A stretch of 64,000 nt of DNA from an uncultured Thermoanaerobaculum sp. (GTDB lineage Bacteria > Acidobacteriota > Thermoanaerobaculia > Thermoanaerobaculales > Thermoanaerobaculaceae). The notes beneath the pieces are model-generated. The model was not told the origin of the DNA. It saw nothing but the letters and a program-made list of their open reading frames with translations, and did not search any database. A program made the translations under genes and the position numbers. This document shows positions 44,255 through 52,705 of this stretch, piece after piece. The stretch spans positions 1 to 64,000 of the forward strand of contig CALHAH010000014.1 in the NCBI GenBank assembly GCA_937934115.1. Direction: 5' to 3'. The number at the start of each line of letters is the position of its first letter. The first letter of the stretch is position 1.

Positions 44255-45109
44255 TCAGTTGAGGTACGAGGCCAGGGCTCGAGCTTTGCTGGAACGACGC
44301 AGTTTGGCTAAGGCGAGGTTTTCGATTTGCCGCACCCGTTCCCGGGAGATACCCAGCATCTCGCCAATTTCCCTGAGGGTACGGGGCTCGTCGTCCTCCA
44401 ACCCAAACCGCAAGGAGAGAATTTGCCGTTCCTTATCACTGAGCTCCTCCAGTGCTTCTTTTAAGGTTTCTTGAAAGGATTGCCGCAGAAGCTCCTCGTC
44501 GACGTCGGGTATCACGTACTGCTCTAAAAGGTCTCCAAATTCGGCTTCCTCCTCTTCGCCCACGGGCTCATTGAGGGATAGGAAGTTTTGGTTGGAAGCC
44601 AGGAGGGTACGGACTTCCTCCACCGGCAAGCTCATTTCTTCCGCCAGCTCCTCCTCAGTGGGGGCTCGCTCCAGTTCGCGACCTAAGGCCTGGCGGGAGC
44701 GTTCCAAACGGTACAGCACGTTGGCCTGTTTTTGGGGGAGGCGGAAACTTACCCCATGCTCGGAAAGGGCGTGGAGGATGGCTTGCCGGATCCACCACAC
44801 GGCATAGGTGATGAACTTGACGTTTTTTTTAGGGTCAAACTTCTTGGCAGCTTGGATCAGCCCAATGTTGCCCTCGTTAATGAGGTCCAAAAGGCTAATG
44901 CGCGAGTGGCGGAAGCGCTTGGCGTAGGCCACCACGAAACGCAAATTTGCTTCCACCAGTTGGCGTAAGGCTTCAGCGTCGCCCTTCTGGATACGCTCGG
45001 CAAGCTCCCGCTCCTCCTCCGGGGTCAGCTGCCGGAAGCGGCCAATTTCCTGCAAGTAGCGCCGCAACAGCGCCGCCTCAGGGTCGTAGCGGTGCTCGTC
45101 GTGGGTCAT
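44255..45109 (-). CDS. RNA polymerase sigma70-family factor (group 2/RpoD-like)
   Basis: 284 residues with regions 1.2 ('ALLRRYLQEIGRFRQLTPEEE'), 2 ('LINEGNIGLIQAAKKFDP' and 'FITYAVWWIRQAI'), 3 and 4 ('TLREIGEMLGISRERVRQIE'). The -10 and -35 recognition helices are RpoD-like, so it should read standard promoters. It is much shorter than housekeeping RpoD. Its ATG overlaps the hspR stop (ATGA), so it is the last gene of the dnaK-hsp20-hspR operon, pointing to a stress-induced sigma factor. A small compact primary sigma cannot be excluded. Confidence 0.95.
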   Translation of the reverse strand: MTHDEHRYDPEAALLRRYLQEIGRFRQLTPEEERELAERIQKGDAEALRQLVEANLRFVVAYAKRFRHSRISLLDLINEGNIGLIQAAKKFDPKKNVKFITYAVWWIRQAILHALSEHGVSFRLPQKQANVLYRLERSRQALGRELERAPTEEELAEEMSLPVEEVRTLLASNQNFLSLNEPVGEEEEAEFGDLLEQYVIPDVDEELLRQSFQETLKEALEELSDKERQILSLRFGLEDDEPRTLREIGEMLGISRERVRQIENLALAKLRRSSKARALASYLN

Positions 45110-45486
45110 TCGTCCTCGCTGCGAACCAGGCCGTGGTAAGGGCGGGGCACGAGGGCGTGTTCCCGCGCCACACCACCTTTTTTGGCCAGCTCCCGCTCCA
45201 GCGCTTCCGCTAAACGGGCCACCTCCGCCTGCAGGGCGTCAATTTGGTCCTTCATCCTCAGGATAACCTCGACTCCCGCCAAGTTTACTCCCATGTCGCG
45301 GGTGAGGGTGAGGATGAACTCGAGACGTTCGCACGTGGCCTCGTCGTAAAGACGGGTATTGCCCTCGCTGCGGGCTGGGCGGATCAAGCCCTCCCTTTCG
45401 TAAAGGCGGAGGGTCTGCGGGTGAATGTTGTAGCGCTTGGCCACCCACGAGATCATGTGGTAGCGACGGGGCGCCTTGGCGTTCAT
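45106..45486 (-). CDS. hspR: MerR-type heat-shock repressor HspR
   Basis: 126 residues. The N-terminal MerR helix-turn-helix and wing ('MISWVAKRYNIHPQTLRLYEREGLIRPARSEGNTRLYDE') match HspR, followed by a coiled coil ('ALQAEVARLAEALEREL'). HspR binds HAIR operators and uses DnaK as co-repressor; heat titrates DnaK away. Encoding HspR with dnaK gives negative autoregulation. The start overlaps the hsp20 stop, and the stop overlaps the sigma gene start, both ATGA. A HAIR-like site lies at the operon promoter. Confidence 0.94.
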   Translation of the reverse strand: MNAKAPRRYHMISWVAKRYNIHPQTLRLYEREGLIRPARSEGNTRLYDEATCERLEFILTLTRDMGVNLAGVEVILRMKDQIDALQAEVARLAEALERELAKKGGVAREHALVPRPYHGLVRSEDE

Positions 45487-45923
45487 GCGCCCTCCCGAGC
45501 CACCGGGATGTTCCTTGCGGAGCCCCGGGCTTTGGGAAGACGAACCACCAAAAGCCCCCGGGAGAGGGTGGCTTCGAAGGGCGGCGTCACTGGCGAAGGA
45601 AGGGGAATAAGGCGGCGAAAACGCCCGCGAGGGCGTTCCATGCGCAAAAGCGTTTCTTCACCTTTGCTCGTTTCAGAACCTAAGGCGCCAGCAATCAGGA
45701 GCTTTTCGTTTTCCAGCGCCACTTGCAGGTCTTGGACGGCGATACCCGGCAACTCGGCTTCCACGAATACCGCCTCCTCAGACTCGTACACATCCACGGG
45801 CGGATACGCCGAGGTGGACGAGGCGAGGCTCGAGGGAGCTAGAAGGGCGGATTCCAGCAACGCTTGCATCCTTTGGGATAAGCTCTCCAGCTCGCGGAAC
45901 ACCTGCCAGTCCAGCTCCCTCAT
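45483..45923 (-). CDS. Small heat-shock protein (Hsp20/alpha-crystallin)
   Basis: 146 residues: a helical N-terminal arm, an alpha-crystallin domain ('PPVDVYESEEAVFVEAELPGI' to 'GLLVVRLPK') and the C-terminal I-x-V-type anchor in 'ARNIPVARE'. It holds unfolding proteins for DnaK. It starts 15 bases after the dnaK stop and overlaps hspR by four bases. Confidence 0.94.
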   Translation of the reverse strand: MRELDWQVFRELESLSQRMQALLESALLAPSSLASSTSAYPPVDVYESEEAVFVEAELPGIAVQDLQVALENEKLLIAGALGSETSKGEETLLRMERPRGRFRRLIPLPSPVTPPFEATLSRGLLVVRLPKARGSARNIPVAREGA

Positions 45924-45938
45924 GACCTCCCCCCCATT

Positions 45939-47840
45939 TTAGTTGGGACCTTTCGTGTCCACGTCCACATACTCGGCGTCCACCACTTCACCCTCGGTGG
46001 GTGGTGGGGTGGTGGTTTGCGTGGTTTGCGACGCGGCGGCTCCCGCGTGACGGTAAATTTCCTCGGCCAAGCGGTGAGAGGCGCGGGTGAGTCTTTCGTG
46101 GGCCTTTTCCATGGTTTCTTTGCGACCCTCTTCCAAAGCGCGCTTGGCTTCTTTGAGGGCCTCTTCGGTTTCGGTCACCTGGGATTCGGGAAGCTTTTCC
46201 CGATTTTCGGAGAGCAGCTTTTCGGTGGAGTACACCAGGCTATCCAAGCGGTTGCGGAGCTCGGCTTCTTCCCGCCGCCGGCGGTCCTCCTCGGCGTGTT
46301 GCTCCGCCTCCCGCACCATCCTTTGGATTTCCTCCTCGGAGAGGCCAGAGGACGCGGTGATTTGGATCGTCTGCTCTTTGCCCGTCCCCAGGTCCTTGGC
46401 CGATACGTGGAGAATACCGTTGGCGTCAATATCGAAGGTGACCTCGATTTGTGGGATACCCCGCGGTGCCGGAGGAATACCTACCAGGTGGAACCGACCC
46501 AAGGTGCGGTTATCCCGGGCCATGGGCCGCTCCCCCTGAAGCACGTGAATTTCCACCTGGGTTTGGTTGTCCTCGGCGGTGGAGTAAATCTTGGACTTGC
46601 GGGTGGGGATGGTGGTGTTGCGGGGGATGACCACGTCCACCACGCCGCCCAAGGTCTCCACGCCCAAGGAAAGCGGGGTGACGTCCAAAAGCAGCAGGTC
46701 GCGCACTTCACCCTGGAGCACACCCGCTTGTACCGCTGCTCCCACCGCCACCACTTCATCGGGGTTCACGCCCTTGTGCGGTTCCTTGCCGAAGAACTCG
46801 GCCACCAGCTGCTGGACCCTGGGGATGCGGGTAGAGCCCCCTACCAGCACCACCTCGTCCACGTCCTTGGGCTCAAGGCCGGCGTCTTTAAGAGCCTGGC
46901 GGCACGGCCCAATGGTGCGCATGATGATGTCTTCCACCAACTGCTCGAACTTAGAGCGGGTGAGGCGAATGTTTAGGTGCTTGGGACCGGAGGCGTCGGC
47001 GGTGATGAACGGTAGGTTAATTTCGGTTTCCTGTACCGAGGAAAGCTCGCACTTGGCTTTTTCGGCGGCTTCTTTGAGGCGCTGTAGCGCCATGCGGTCT
47101 TTGGAAAGATCGATCCCCTGGTCCTTCTTAAACTCCTCGATAAGCCACTCGATCAAGCGTTGGTCAATATCATCGCCCCCTAGGTGGGTGTCGCCGTTGG
47201 TGGACTTCACCTCCACCACCCCTTCACCCACCTCCAAGATGGAGATGTCGAAGGTGCCCCCACCGAAGTCGTAAACCGCAATGATCTCGTTTTTCTTCTT
47301 GTCCAAGCCGTAGGCCAAGGCCGCAGCCGTAGGCTCGTTAACCAGGCGCACCACCTCCAAGCCTGCGATTTGCCCCGCATCCTTGGTGGCTTGGCGCTGG
47401 GCGTCGTTAAAGTACGCGGGGACTGTAATGACAGCCTTTTCCACCTTTTCACCGAGGTAATCCTCGGCGGCAGCCTTGAGCTTTTGCAAAATCATGGCCG
47501 AAATTTCGGGAGGCGAGAAGATTTTGCCGTCCACCTCCACGCGGGCAGTGTCGTTTTCCCCGCGTACCACCTTGTAGGGCACCATTTTGATTTCGCCGAG
47601 CACCTCGTCGTAGCGACGGCCCATGAAGCGCTTGATGGAGTAAATGGTGCGCTCAGGGTTGGTAATGGCTTGGCGCTTGGCCACCTGGCCTACCAGGCGT
47701 TCGCCGTTTTTGGCAAACGCCACCACCGAAGGTGTGGTGCGACTGCCCTCTTGGTTTGGGATAACCACGGGCTTGCCGCCCTCCATAACTGCCACCACCG
47801 AGTTTGTGGTTCCCAAATCAATTCCAATGATCTTCGACAT
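45939..47840 (-). CDS. dnaK: Chaperone DnaK (Hsp70)
   Basis: 633 residues, full length. ATPase domain with '[19 protein letters not shown]', '[21 protein letters not shown]' and '[14 protein letters not shown]'. Substrate domain ('[16 protein letters not shown]') and C-terminal lid follow; the tail ends in an acidic EYVDVDTKG. It refolds proteins with J-protein and GrpE partners, neither of which sits in this operon. A GAGGAG Shine-Dalgarno precedes the ATG. It is the first gene of the operon dnaK-hsp20-hspR-sigma. Confidence 0.98.
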   Translation of the reverse strand: MSKIIGIDLGTTNSVVAVMEGGKPVVIPNQEGSRTTPSVVAFAKNGERLVGQVAKRQAITNPERTIYSIKRFMGRRYDEVLGEIKMVPYKVVRGENDTARVEVDGKIFSPPEISAMILQKLKAAAEDYLGEKVEKAVITVPAYFNDAQRQATKDAGQIAGLEVVRLVNEPTAAALAYGLDKKKNEIIAVYDFGGGTFDISILEVGEGVVEVKSTNGDTHLGGDDIDQRLIEWLIEEFKKDQGIDLSKDRMALQRLKEAAEKAKCELSSVQETEINLPFITADASGPKHLNIRLTRSKFEQLVEDIIMRTIGPCRQALKDAGLEPKDVDEVVLVGGSTRIPRVQQLVAEFFGKEPHKGVNPDEVVAVGAAVQAGVLQGEVRDLLLLDVTPLSLGVETLGGVVDVVIPRNTTIPTRKSKIYSTAEDNQTQVEIHVLQGERPMARDNRTLGRFHLVGIPPAPRGIPQIEVTFDIDANGILHVSAKDLGTGKEQTIQITASSGLSEEEIQRMVREAEQHAEEDRRRREEAELRNRLDSLVYSTEKLLSENREKLPESQVTETEEALKEAKRALEEGRKETMEKAHERLTRASHRLAEEIYRHAGAAASQTTQTTTPPPTEGEVVDAEYVDVDTKGPN

Positions 47841-47875
47841 TGACTAAACCCTCCTCAGGTCATACGACCACTTGT

Positions 47876-47905
47876 AATTTAAGACCTGAGCAAGGCATTG
47901 TCAAG
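47876..47905 (-). promoter_or_regulatory. dnaK promoter with HAIR-like HspR operator
   Basis: On the - strand: -35 TTGACA (47899-47904), a 17-base spacer and -10 TAAATT (47876-47881), about 30 nt of leader to the dnaK ATG. The 21 bases 47885-47905 read CTTGACA-N7-GCTCAGG, keeping 5 of 7 positions in each half of the known HAIR consensus CTTGAGT-N7-ACTCAAG and covering the -35. A second dyad, CTCAGGTC at 47854-47861 and GACCTGAG at 47883-47890, flanks the -10. The stop codon of the upstream DUF4388 gene lies within the operator. Confidence 0.8.
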
Positions 47906-49187
47906 GACTTGCCAGTTCCACGCCCCGGATCCCCGATGCCGCTTCGGGCCCGGAGGGCAAGCTCTGCACGATCACCAAGTTGGGACTGGGGCGGCGTTGC
48001 GGCCCGTCCCCAGCCAACATGAGGGACCGCTCGCGCAGCACGTAACGGTAAGGTTGGCGCCAGGGATCGTGGAGCTGGTCGGCGGTGAGGTAGTTCTGCT
48101 GTGTGAGCTCGGAAAGGGAGCTTGGGTATGAGCCGGTAAGTTGGGAGACCCCGTGAAGCACTTCCGCAAGTCCCCAAAGACGAACGAAGGAAGCGGCTTC
48201 CTGAAGGCGGGACCAAGGGGTGGAGGTGGGACCCAAAAGGCAGTTGGCGGGGTTCTTGGCGGCCAAGAAAAGGGAGGCAAAAAGCAAAGGGGCTAACACC
48301 GCCAGAAGCCAGGGGATGCCTACCCGCTCCACCGTTACCGGGTGCTCTTTCTCGGTGAGGGTGGCTTGTGCCTGGACACGTTCGGCTCGCGAAGCCTTTC
48401 GCACCAAGCCGCGGTTGAGGAGGGTGTACAGGGCTTTGCACGTGTCAAACTCTCCGTACATGGAAAGCCGCACAACATCGTCCACGGTATTTACGCCGTT
48501 GAGCAAATGCAACACGTGGTGCTCCACTGGTGTTACACGAATGCTGGCAGGTGTTTGGCTTTCCTCCTGCGGGAAGGGGGCTTGCTCGAACTCGAACTCA
48601 ATGAGCTCCTCCAGGTCCTCCTCGGGGGCTACTTCCACCTTTTCCGCGGCCGTTGTGGGAAGGTAAACAGCAGTGCGGTCGGAGATCTTCTTTTCGATGA
48701 TGGGCCACTCGTCCAGCATCCTCGCCCCTTCCATGAGGATGCTTTCAATGGGCATGGGGCTGACCAGCTCCTGGTCGTAATCCACCGAGGTTTCTTGGGC
48801 AAAGTGGTAATCCCCATCTTGCCAGCGGAAAGTGCGATAGATGATTTGCAGGATCTGCTGCTGCAAGGCTTGTGACAGCTCCTGCTTCGTTAACAGGCCG
48901 TGGGTCAGCAAGATGTGACCCAAGCGCTCCAAGGTCTCACGTTGTACGGCCAGCGCCCGCTCGAGAGCTTCCCGTGAAATGGCCTTGCTTTTGAGCAGAA
49001 CCTGCCCTAGACGGTCCTCGAGGCGCTTGTTAAGAGAGTCGGCACCCACGATCTTGCCGTCGAGGAAAGAAATGGTCACCACGTCTTCTGGAGAACGGAG
49101 GGTAAGGACCCCGGTCTTCCTTTGCAAGCCAATGAGCTGGAAGATGTCGGCAAGAGAAAAATCGCGGAGCGTTCCTTCCAAGGCCAT
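47901..49187 (-). CDS. DUF4388 protein with membrane helix and pseudopilin-like C-terminus
   Basis: 428 residues from the ATG at 49187 (GGAGAGGT upstream). N-terminal DUF4388 signature 'MALEGTLRDFSLADIFQLIGLQRKTGVLTL', GspE-N-like segment, and 'LHLLNGVNTVDDVVRLS'. A single membrane helix at about residues 306-326 is followed by a domain with 'YPSSLSELTQQNYL', 'DPWRQPYRYVL' and 'LAGDGPQ', resembling the C-terminal part of GspG-type pseudopilins. So a cytoplasmic signalling part is joined to a periplasmic pseudopilin-like part. It lies five bases after the TPR gene. Confidence 0.82.
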   Translation of the reverse strand: MALEGTLRDFSLADIFQLIGLQRKTGVLTLRSPEDVVTISFLDGKIVGADSLNKRLEDRLGQVLLKSKAISREALERALAVQRETLERLGHILLTHGLLTKQELSQALQQQILQIIYRTFRWQDGDYHFAQETSVDYDQELVSPMPIESILMEGARMLDEWPIIEKKISDRTAVYLPTTAAEKVEVAPEEDLEELIEFEFEQAPFPQEESQTPASIRVTPVEHHVLHLLNGVNTVDDVVRLSMYGEFDTCKALYTLLNRGLVRKASRAERVQAQATLTEKEHPVTVERVGIPWLLAVLAPLLFASLFLAAKNPANCLLGPTSTPWSRLQEAASFVRLWGLAEVLHGVSQLTGSYPSSLSELTQQNYLTADQLHDPWRQPYRYVLRERSLMLAGDGPQRRPSPNLVIVQSLPSGPEAASGIRGVELASP

Positions 49188-49192
49188 GGTGT

Positions 49193-51025
49193 CTACCTCT
49201 CCGGATGTTTGTGCAGCTGGACGAAGGTCAAAAGCGCGAGCCAAAGCATGGCCAGGGGAACCCTAATGGGAACCAGATCGGCTTGGAGCAGGAGGGGCTG
49301 CACAAAGTGAGGAAGCCAAACCACGGTGGTGGCCGCCAGCAGGGCAGCGGGAAGCATCACCGCGGTACCAACCACTGGTCGCCCATAAAAGGCCTGGCCA
49401 AACCCCGGTAAAACCAAATCCAACAGCCTGCGGAGGGCGCCGTGGAGAGCTTGGCGACGTTCAAGCTGCCTGTGCTTGGCAATTTGCAGCTCTGGCGCCA
49501 CCATATCCCTTTTCAAAAAGATATTCACGCACTGGGTGCAGTAGGTTTGGCTTTCCCGAGACAGCTTGCAGCGGGTGCAAAACGTGCGGCCGCACTTGGC
49601 GCAGGCACGGGCAAAGCCGGTGGTCCGGGAGCGCACGAGGAAGTGCAAAAGGGCCAGCACGAGGGCGGCAGCGGGGGCCAGCGTTAAGGGGGAAAAAAGC
49701 GTTCGCTCCCGGCTCAAGGGCGGTGGGGCAAAGCCACGGTTAAGCAGCAAAACCGAGTCCTTGCGAGCGAGAATCCCCTTGGCTTCTTCTAAAGACACAC
49801 TTTGCACGATCACCTGGTTGTCGCGGCCGCGGGTGAGCTGGCGCAGACGGGCTTCCGAAGCCTTGCGGGCGGCGGCAATGGCTTCGTCGCTATCGCGGAA
49901 GTTGTAAAGGTGAGCGAAGGCTAAAGACAAGTTGAAATTCACCACCACCGGGTCGAAGCCTCGGTTGCGCGCCGCAGTGAAGAGTTGGACTGCGGCCCCG
50001 TAGTTGCCTTGAAGGTAATGAACGGTGCCGGCAGCGGCCAAAAGCGCCGGTTGCTGCGGGCTGTGGCGAAGCCCTTCTTGGTAGGAAAGGAGGCTGGCTT
50101 CATAAAGGCCAAACTGCCTCTCCAGATCGCCCTTGAGGCGATAAAAGTCCGGATCATCCGCAAAAAGGTCATAAGCCTCGGCAAGCTCCACGAGGGCCAA
50201 GGGGTCGTAACGGTGTTCCTGCAAGGCCCAAGCGGCCCGGGTAATAGGGTCGGGTGGGTGGGTGAGGCTTCTGGTGGAAAGCTCCACAGCCGTGGGAGCA
50301 ACGGCAAAAAAAACCAAAAGGGTGCCGCCTAGGAGCTTGGCACCTGCCTCCAGGTACGCCCAGACGAGAGCAAAAAGCCAAAAAACGGCCCACACCGGAT
50401 CTAAGGCCAGAAACAGCGGGAGGCTGACAACAAAAAACGAAAATACCCAGGCGTTGGCTCCCAGCTTCCAGGCTGCGCCCAGCTCCATGAGGTCGTGCCA
50501 CAACCGGGGAAAGGTGCGCAAAAGAGAGGCCAACCACCAGATGCCTCCGACGAAACCCAGCACCAAAACACCCAACAGCACCAGGGCACCGCGGCGGAAA
50601 CTCACAAACCTACCGTCGGCAAGGTACGCGGCAAAGGCTTTGACCGTCGTCCAAACACCGGCTATGGAAAAGCGCCTCAGCTGCAGGGAAGCCAGGGCGA
50701 AAAGCGCTTCGGGGGAGGTTGGGTCGAGGCGCAAGGCTTCCCGTAAGACAACCTCCCGCCACTGCGGGGGCAGGGTGCGAGCGCGGAGCACGAAAGCCTG
50801 AGCGTAGGGACTCAAGCGCTTAAGCTCAAGGCGCGCGGCCACCTGCAACAGCTCGTCGACGCGATCACGAAGGGCGGATGCGTTGAGAGGATCCAACGTG
50901 CCCGTGAGGCGAAACCAAGCTTGCTCGATTTCTGCCGGTACCAAGCTCCCAGGGGCCGCCACGCTCGCCTGACAGGCGAGGAAAAAAAGCCCGATGCAAG
51001 AAAGCTTAACGGTTAGCTTGGACAT
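49193..51025 (-). CDS. TPR membrane protein with zinc-finger-like cysteine cluster
   Basis: 610 residues from the ATG at 51025. N-terminal signal/anchor (about 1-24), tetratricopeptide-like stretches ('LRLDPTSPEALFALASLQLRR', 'PQQPALLAAAGTVHYLQGNYGAAVQLF'), several membrane helices in the middle, then 'CAKCGRTFCTRCKLSRESQTYCTQC' with seven cysteines that could bind two zinc ions, then two more hydrophobic segments. A cysteine cluster after a helix places it in the cytoplasm. No family is recognised with confidence. It overlaps the upstream DUF1844 gene by 20 bases. Confidence 0.78.
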   Translation of the reverse strand: MSKLTVKLSCIGLFFLACQASVAAPGSLVPAEIEQAWFRLTGTLDPLNASALRDRVDELLQVAARLELKRLSPYAQAFVLRARTLPPQWREVVLREALRLDPTSPEALFALASLQLRRFSIAGVWTTVKAFAAYLADGRFVSFRRGALVLLGVLVLGFVGGIWWLASLLRTFPRLWHDLMELGAAWKLGANAWVFSFFVVSLPLFLALDPVWAVFWLFALVWAYLEAGAKLLGGTLLVFFAVAPTAVELSTRSLTHPPDPITRAAWALQEHRYDPLALVELAEAYDLFADDPDFYRLKGDLERQFGLYEASLLSYQEGLRHSPQQPALLAAAGTVHYLQGNYGAAVQLFTAARNRGFDPVVVNFNLSLAFAHLYNFRDSDEAIAAARKASEARLRQLTRGRDNQVIVQSVSLEEAKGILARKDSVLLLNRGFAPPPLSRERTLFSPLTLAPAAALVLALLHFLVRSRTTGFARACAKCGRTFCTRCKLSRESQTYCTQCVNIFLKRDMVAPELQIAKHRQLERRQALHGALRRLLDLVLPGFGQAFYGRPVVGTAVMLPAALLAATTVVWLPHFVQPLLLQADLVPIRVPLAMLWLALLTFVQLHKHPER

Positions 51026-51443
51026 AGAGGGCCCGGAGCTGGAAGAGCACGTCATCCAGGTACCTGGCTTCCTCGGGAGTGAGCTGGGCCGCGGTTTTTT
51101 CTTGAACCACTCCCAGGAGGTCAATGAAGTACCTGGCAGTTTCAGGGTCACGGCCGCGACCGGGGATTTGTCCCGACAAAAGCGCCAGGGCTTGCTGCGC
51201 GAAAAAATCTACCAGGTCAAAAAACGAAAGGCGGTTGGGCAAATGCACCCCTCCTCGCCCTTTTTGTGGTTCCTCCCTCGCGGGCTGTTCCATCTGTGGT
51301 GGGCCCTGCCGAAGGGGTTGCGCCGGAGGTTCTGGGTTTGTGGGAGGGGGTGTGGGCAAATCTTCCCGAAGCTCGCCGTCGGGGGTAAACCATCGCCGAT
51401 CAATGACTTTGACCTGTTTTCTCGCCTTTTCTTCTTCGCTCAC
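51006..51443 (-). CDS. DUF1844-family protein
   Basis: 145 residues from a GTG at 51443 with an ideal AGGAGGG Shine-Dalgarno; the earlier in-frame TTG would place that site inside the gene. The N-terminal half is charged and Pro-rich. The C-terminal part 'FFDLVDFFAQQALALLSGQIPG', 'DPETARYFIDLLGVVQEKT' and 'LTPEEARYLDDVLFQLRALYV' is the complete DUF1844 signature. The function is unknown. It is common in Acidobacteria and delta-proteobacteria. It heads the three-gene - strand transcript. Confidence 0.9.
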   Translation of the reverse strand: MSEEEKARKQVKVIDRRWFTPDGELREDLPTPPPTNPEPPAQPLRQGPPQMEQPAREEPQKGRGGVHLPNRLSFFDLVDFFAQQALALLSGQIPGRGRDPETARYFIDLLGVVQEKTAAQLTPEEARYLDDVLFQLRALYVQANR

Positions 51444-51580
51444 TGCGCCCTCCTGCAAGCCATCTCATCTTAGCGCTAAATATGCAGCAAGCCAACGTTA
51501 CGGCGCGAGGTTGGCCCTTTGTCGGTTAGTGCGAGCCGGCGGCCAACTTTGGCGCCTGCTTCATGCTAGCCTGCGCAGCG

Positions 51581-52705
51581 ATGCAGGTGCTGGTGGTAGG
51601 ACCATCGTGGCCATTTCGCGGGGGCATCGCCCGTACCACCACGAGCTTAGCGGAGGCGCTGGCGAAACAAGATGCCTTGGCTGGCTTTTGTGTTCCGTAC
51701 AGGCAGTACCCGCGGTGGCTTTACCCCGGGGAAGAGGACCGAGATGAGGCTGCTTGCCCGCGGCTGCCGCAAGCCAAGGCGTGCTTTTCTTTGTTCAACC
51801 CTTTTTCTTGGCGTTTCCTGCGGCGGGCTTTTGAGGAGCTGACGGCCGAGGCGGTAGTGGTGCCTCACTGGACCGCGGCCTGGGCACCCTTGGAACTCTT
51901 CTTGGTCCGGCAGGCGGTGCCGGTTTTTGCGGTGGTGCACAACCCCTTTGACCACTCAGGTACGTCTTTGAGTCGGTGGGTTAGTCGGAAGGCGCTGTGC
52001 GGTGTTCGGGGGTTTTTAACCCACGCCAAGAGTGTGGCGTGGCAGCTTTCCCGGTGGTTTCCACAAAAGCCCCTGCGTGTGCACCCCTTACCTCCACCAC
52101 CTGTGACTCCCGTGGCTAAGCACCACGCGCGGGAACAGCTGGGGATTGCCCAGGATGCGGTGGTTTTTCTGTTTTTTGGCCTGGTTCGACCGTACAAGGG
52201 GTTGGATGTGCTTTTGGACGCGGCGCGCCTTCTCCCCTCGGACCGTAAATGGCTTTTGGTGGTGGCAGGTGAGGTTTGGGGTGAGACCGCTGAGCTGGCA
52301 GCGCGCGTGGGCGATCCTTTCTGGCGTTCGCGCCTTATGTGGCACCCCCAGTGGGTGCCGGAAGAGGAAAGTCGAATTTGGTTTTCGGCGGCAGACGTCA
52401 TGGTTTTGCCTTACAGGAAAGCTACTGGTTCGGCTGTGGCTGCCCAAGCGTTGGCCTACGGCTTGCCGTTGGTGGCCACCCGTACGGGTGGGTTAGAAGA
52501 GGTAGTGGAAGAGGGTGTGAACGGACTGTTGGCGGAACCTGCGGATGTGGTGAGTCTGGCACAGGCTTTGGAACAGCTTTTGGACCCAGGGAAGCGGGAA
52601 CAGCTGGCGGTGGGTGCGAGGCGTGTGGGCAGTCGCTGGAGCTGGAGTTCTTACGCTTCGTGTTTGCTTGACCTGGTGCGGGAGGGACTTAGTGTTTCCA
52701 GTTAA
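51581..52705 (+). CDS. Family 4 glycosyltransferase
   Basis: 374 residues from the ATG at 51581 (an ATG 18 bases earlier is possible). N-terminal 'VLVVGPSWPFRGGIARTT' has the acceptor-site Gly pair. The C-terminal half has 'FFGLVRPYKGLDVLLDAARLL' and the GT4 signature 'VLPYRKATGSAVAAQALAYGLPLVATRTGGLEEVVEEG' with the conserved donor-binding Glu region. It transfers sugar from an NDP-sugar, probably in surface polysaccharide synthesis. It overlaps the convergent repressor gene by four bases. Confidence 0.94.
   Translation: MQVLVVGPSWPFRGGIARTTTSLAEALAKQDALAGFCVPYRQYPRWLYPGEEDRDEAACPRLPQAKACFSLFNPFSWRFLRRAFEELTAEAVVVPHWTAAWAPLELFLVRQAVPVFAVVHNPFDHSGTSLSRWVSRKALCGVRGFLTHAKSVAWQLSRWFPQKPLRVHPLPPPPVTPVAKHHAREQLGIAQDAVVFLFFGLVRPYKGLDVLLDAARLLPSDRKWLLVVAGEVWGETAELAARVGDPFWRSRLMWHPQWVPEEESRIWFSAADVMVLPYRKATGSAVAAQALAYGLPLVATRTGGLEEVVEEGVNGLLAEPADVVSLAQALEQLLDPGKREQLAVGARRVGSRWSWSSYASCLLDLVREGLSVSS

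Noticed and set aside
46017-47843. Several long + strand frames opposite dnaK
   Set aside because: They are His/Gly-rich shadows produced by the biased codon use of dnaK.
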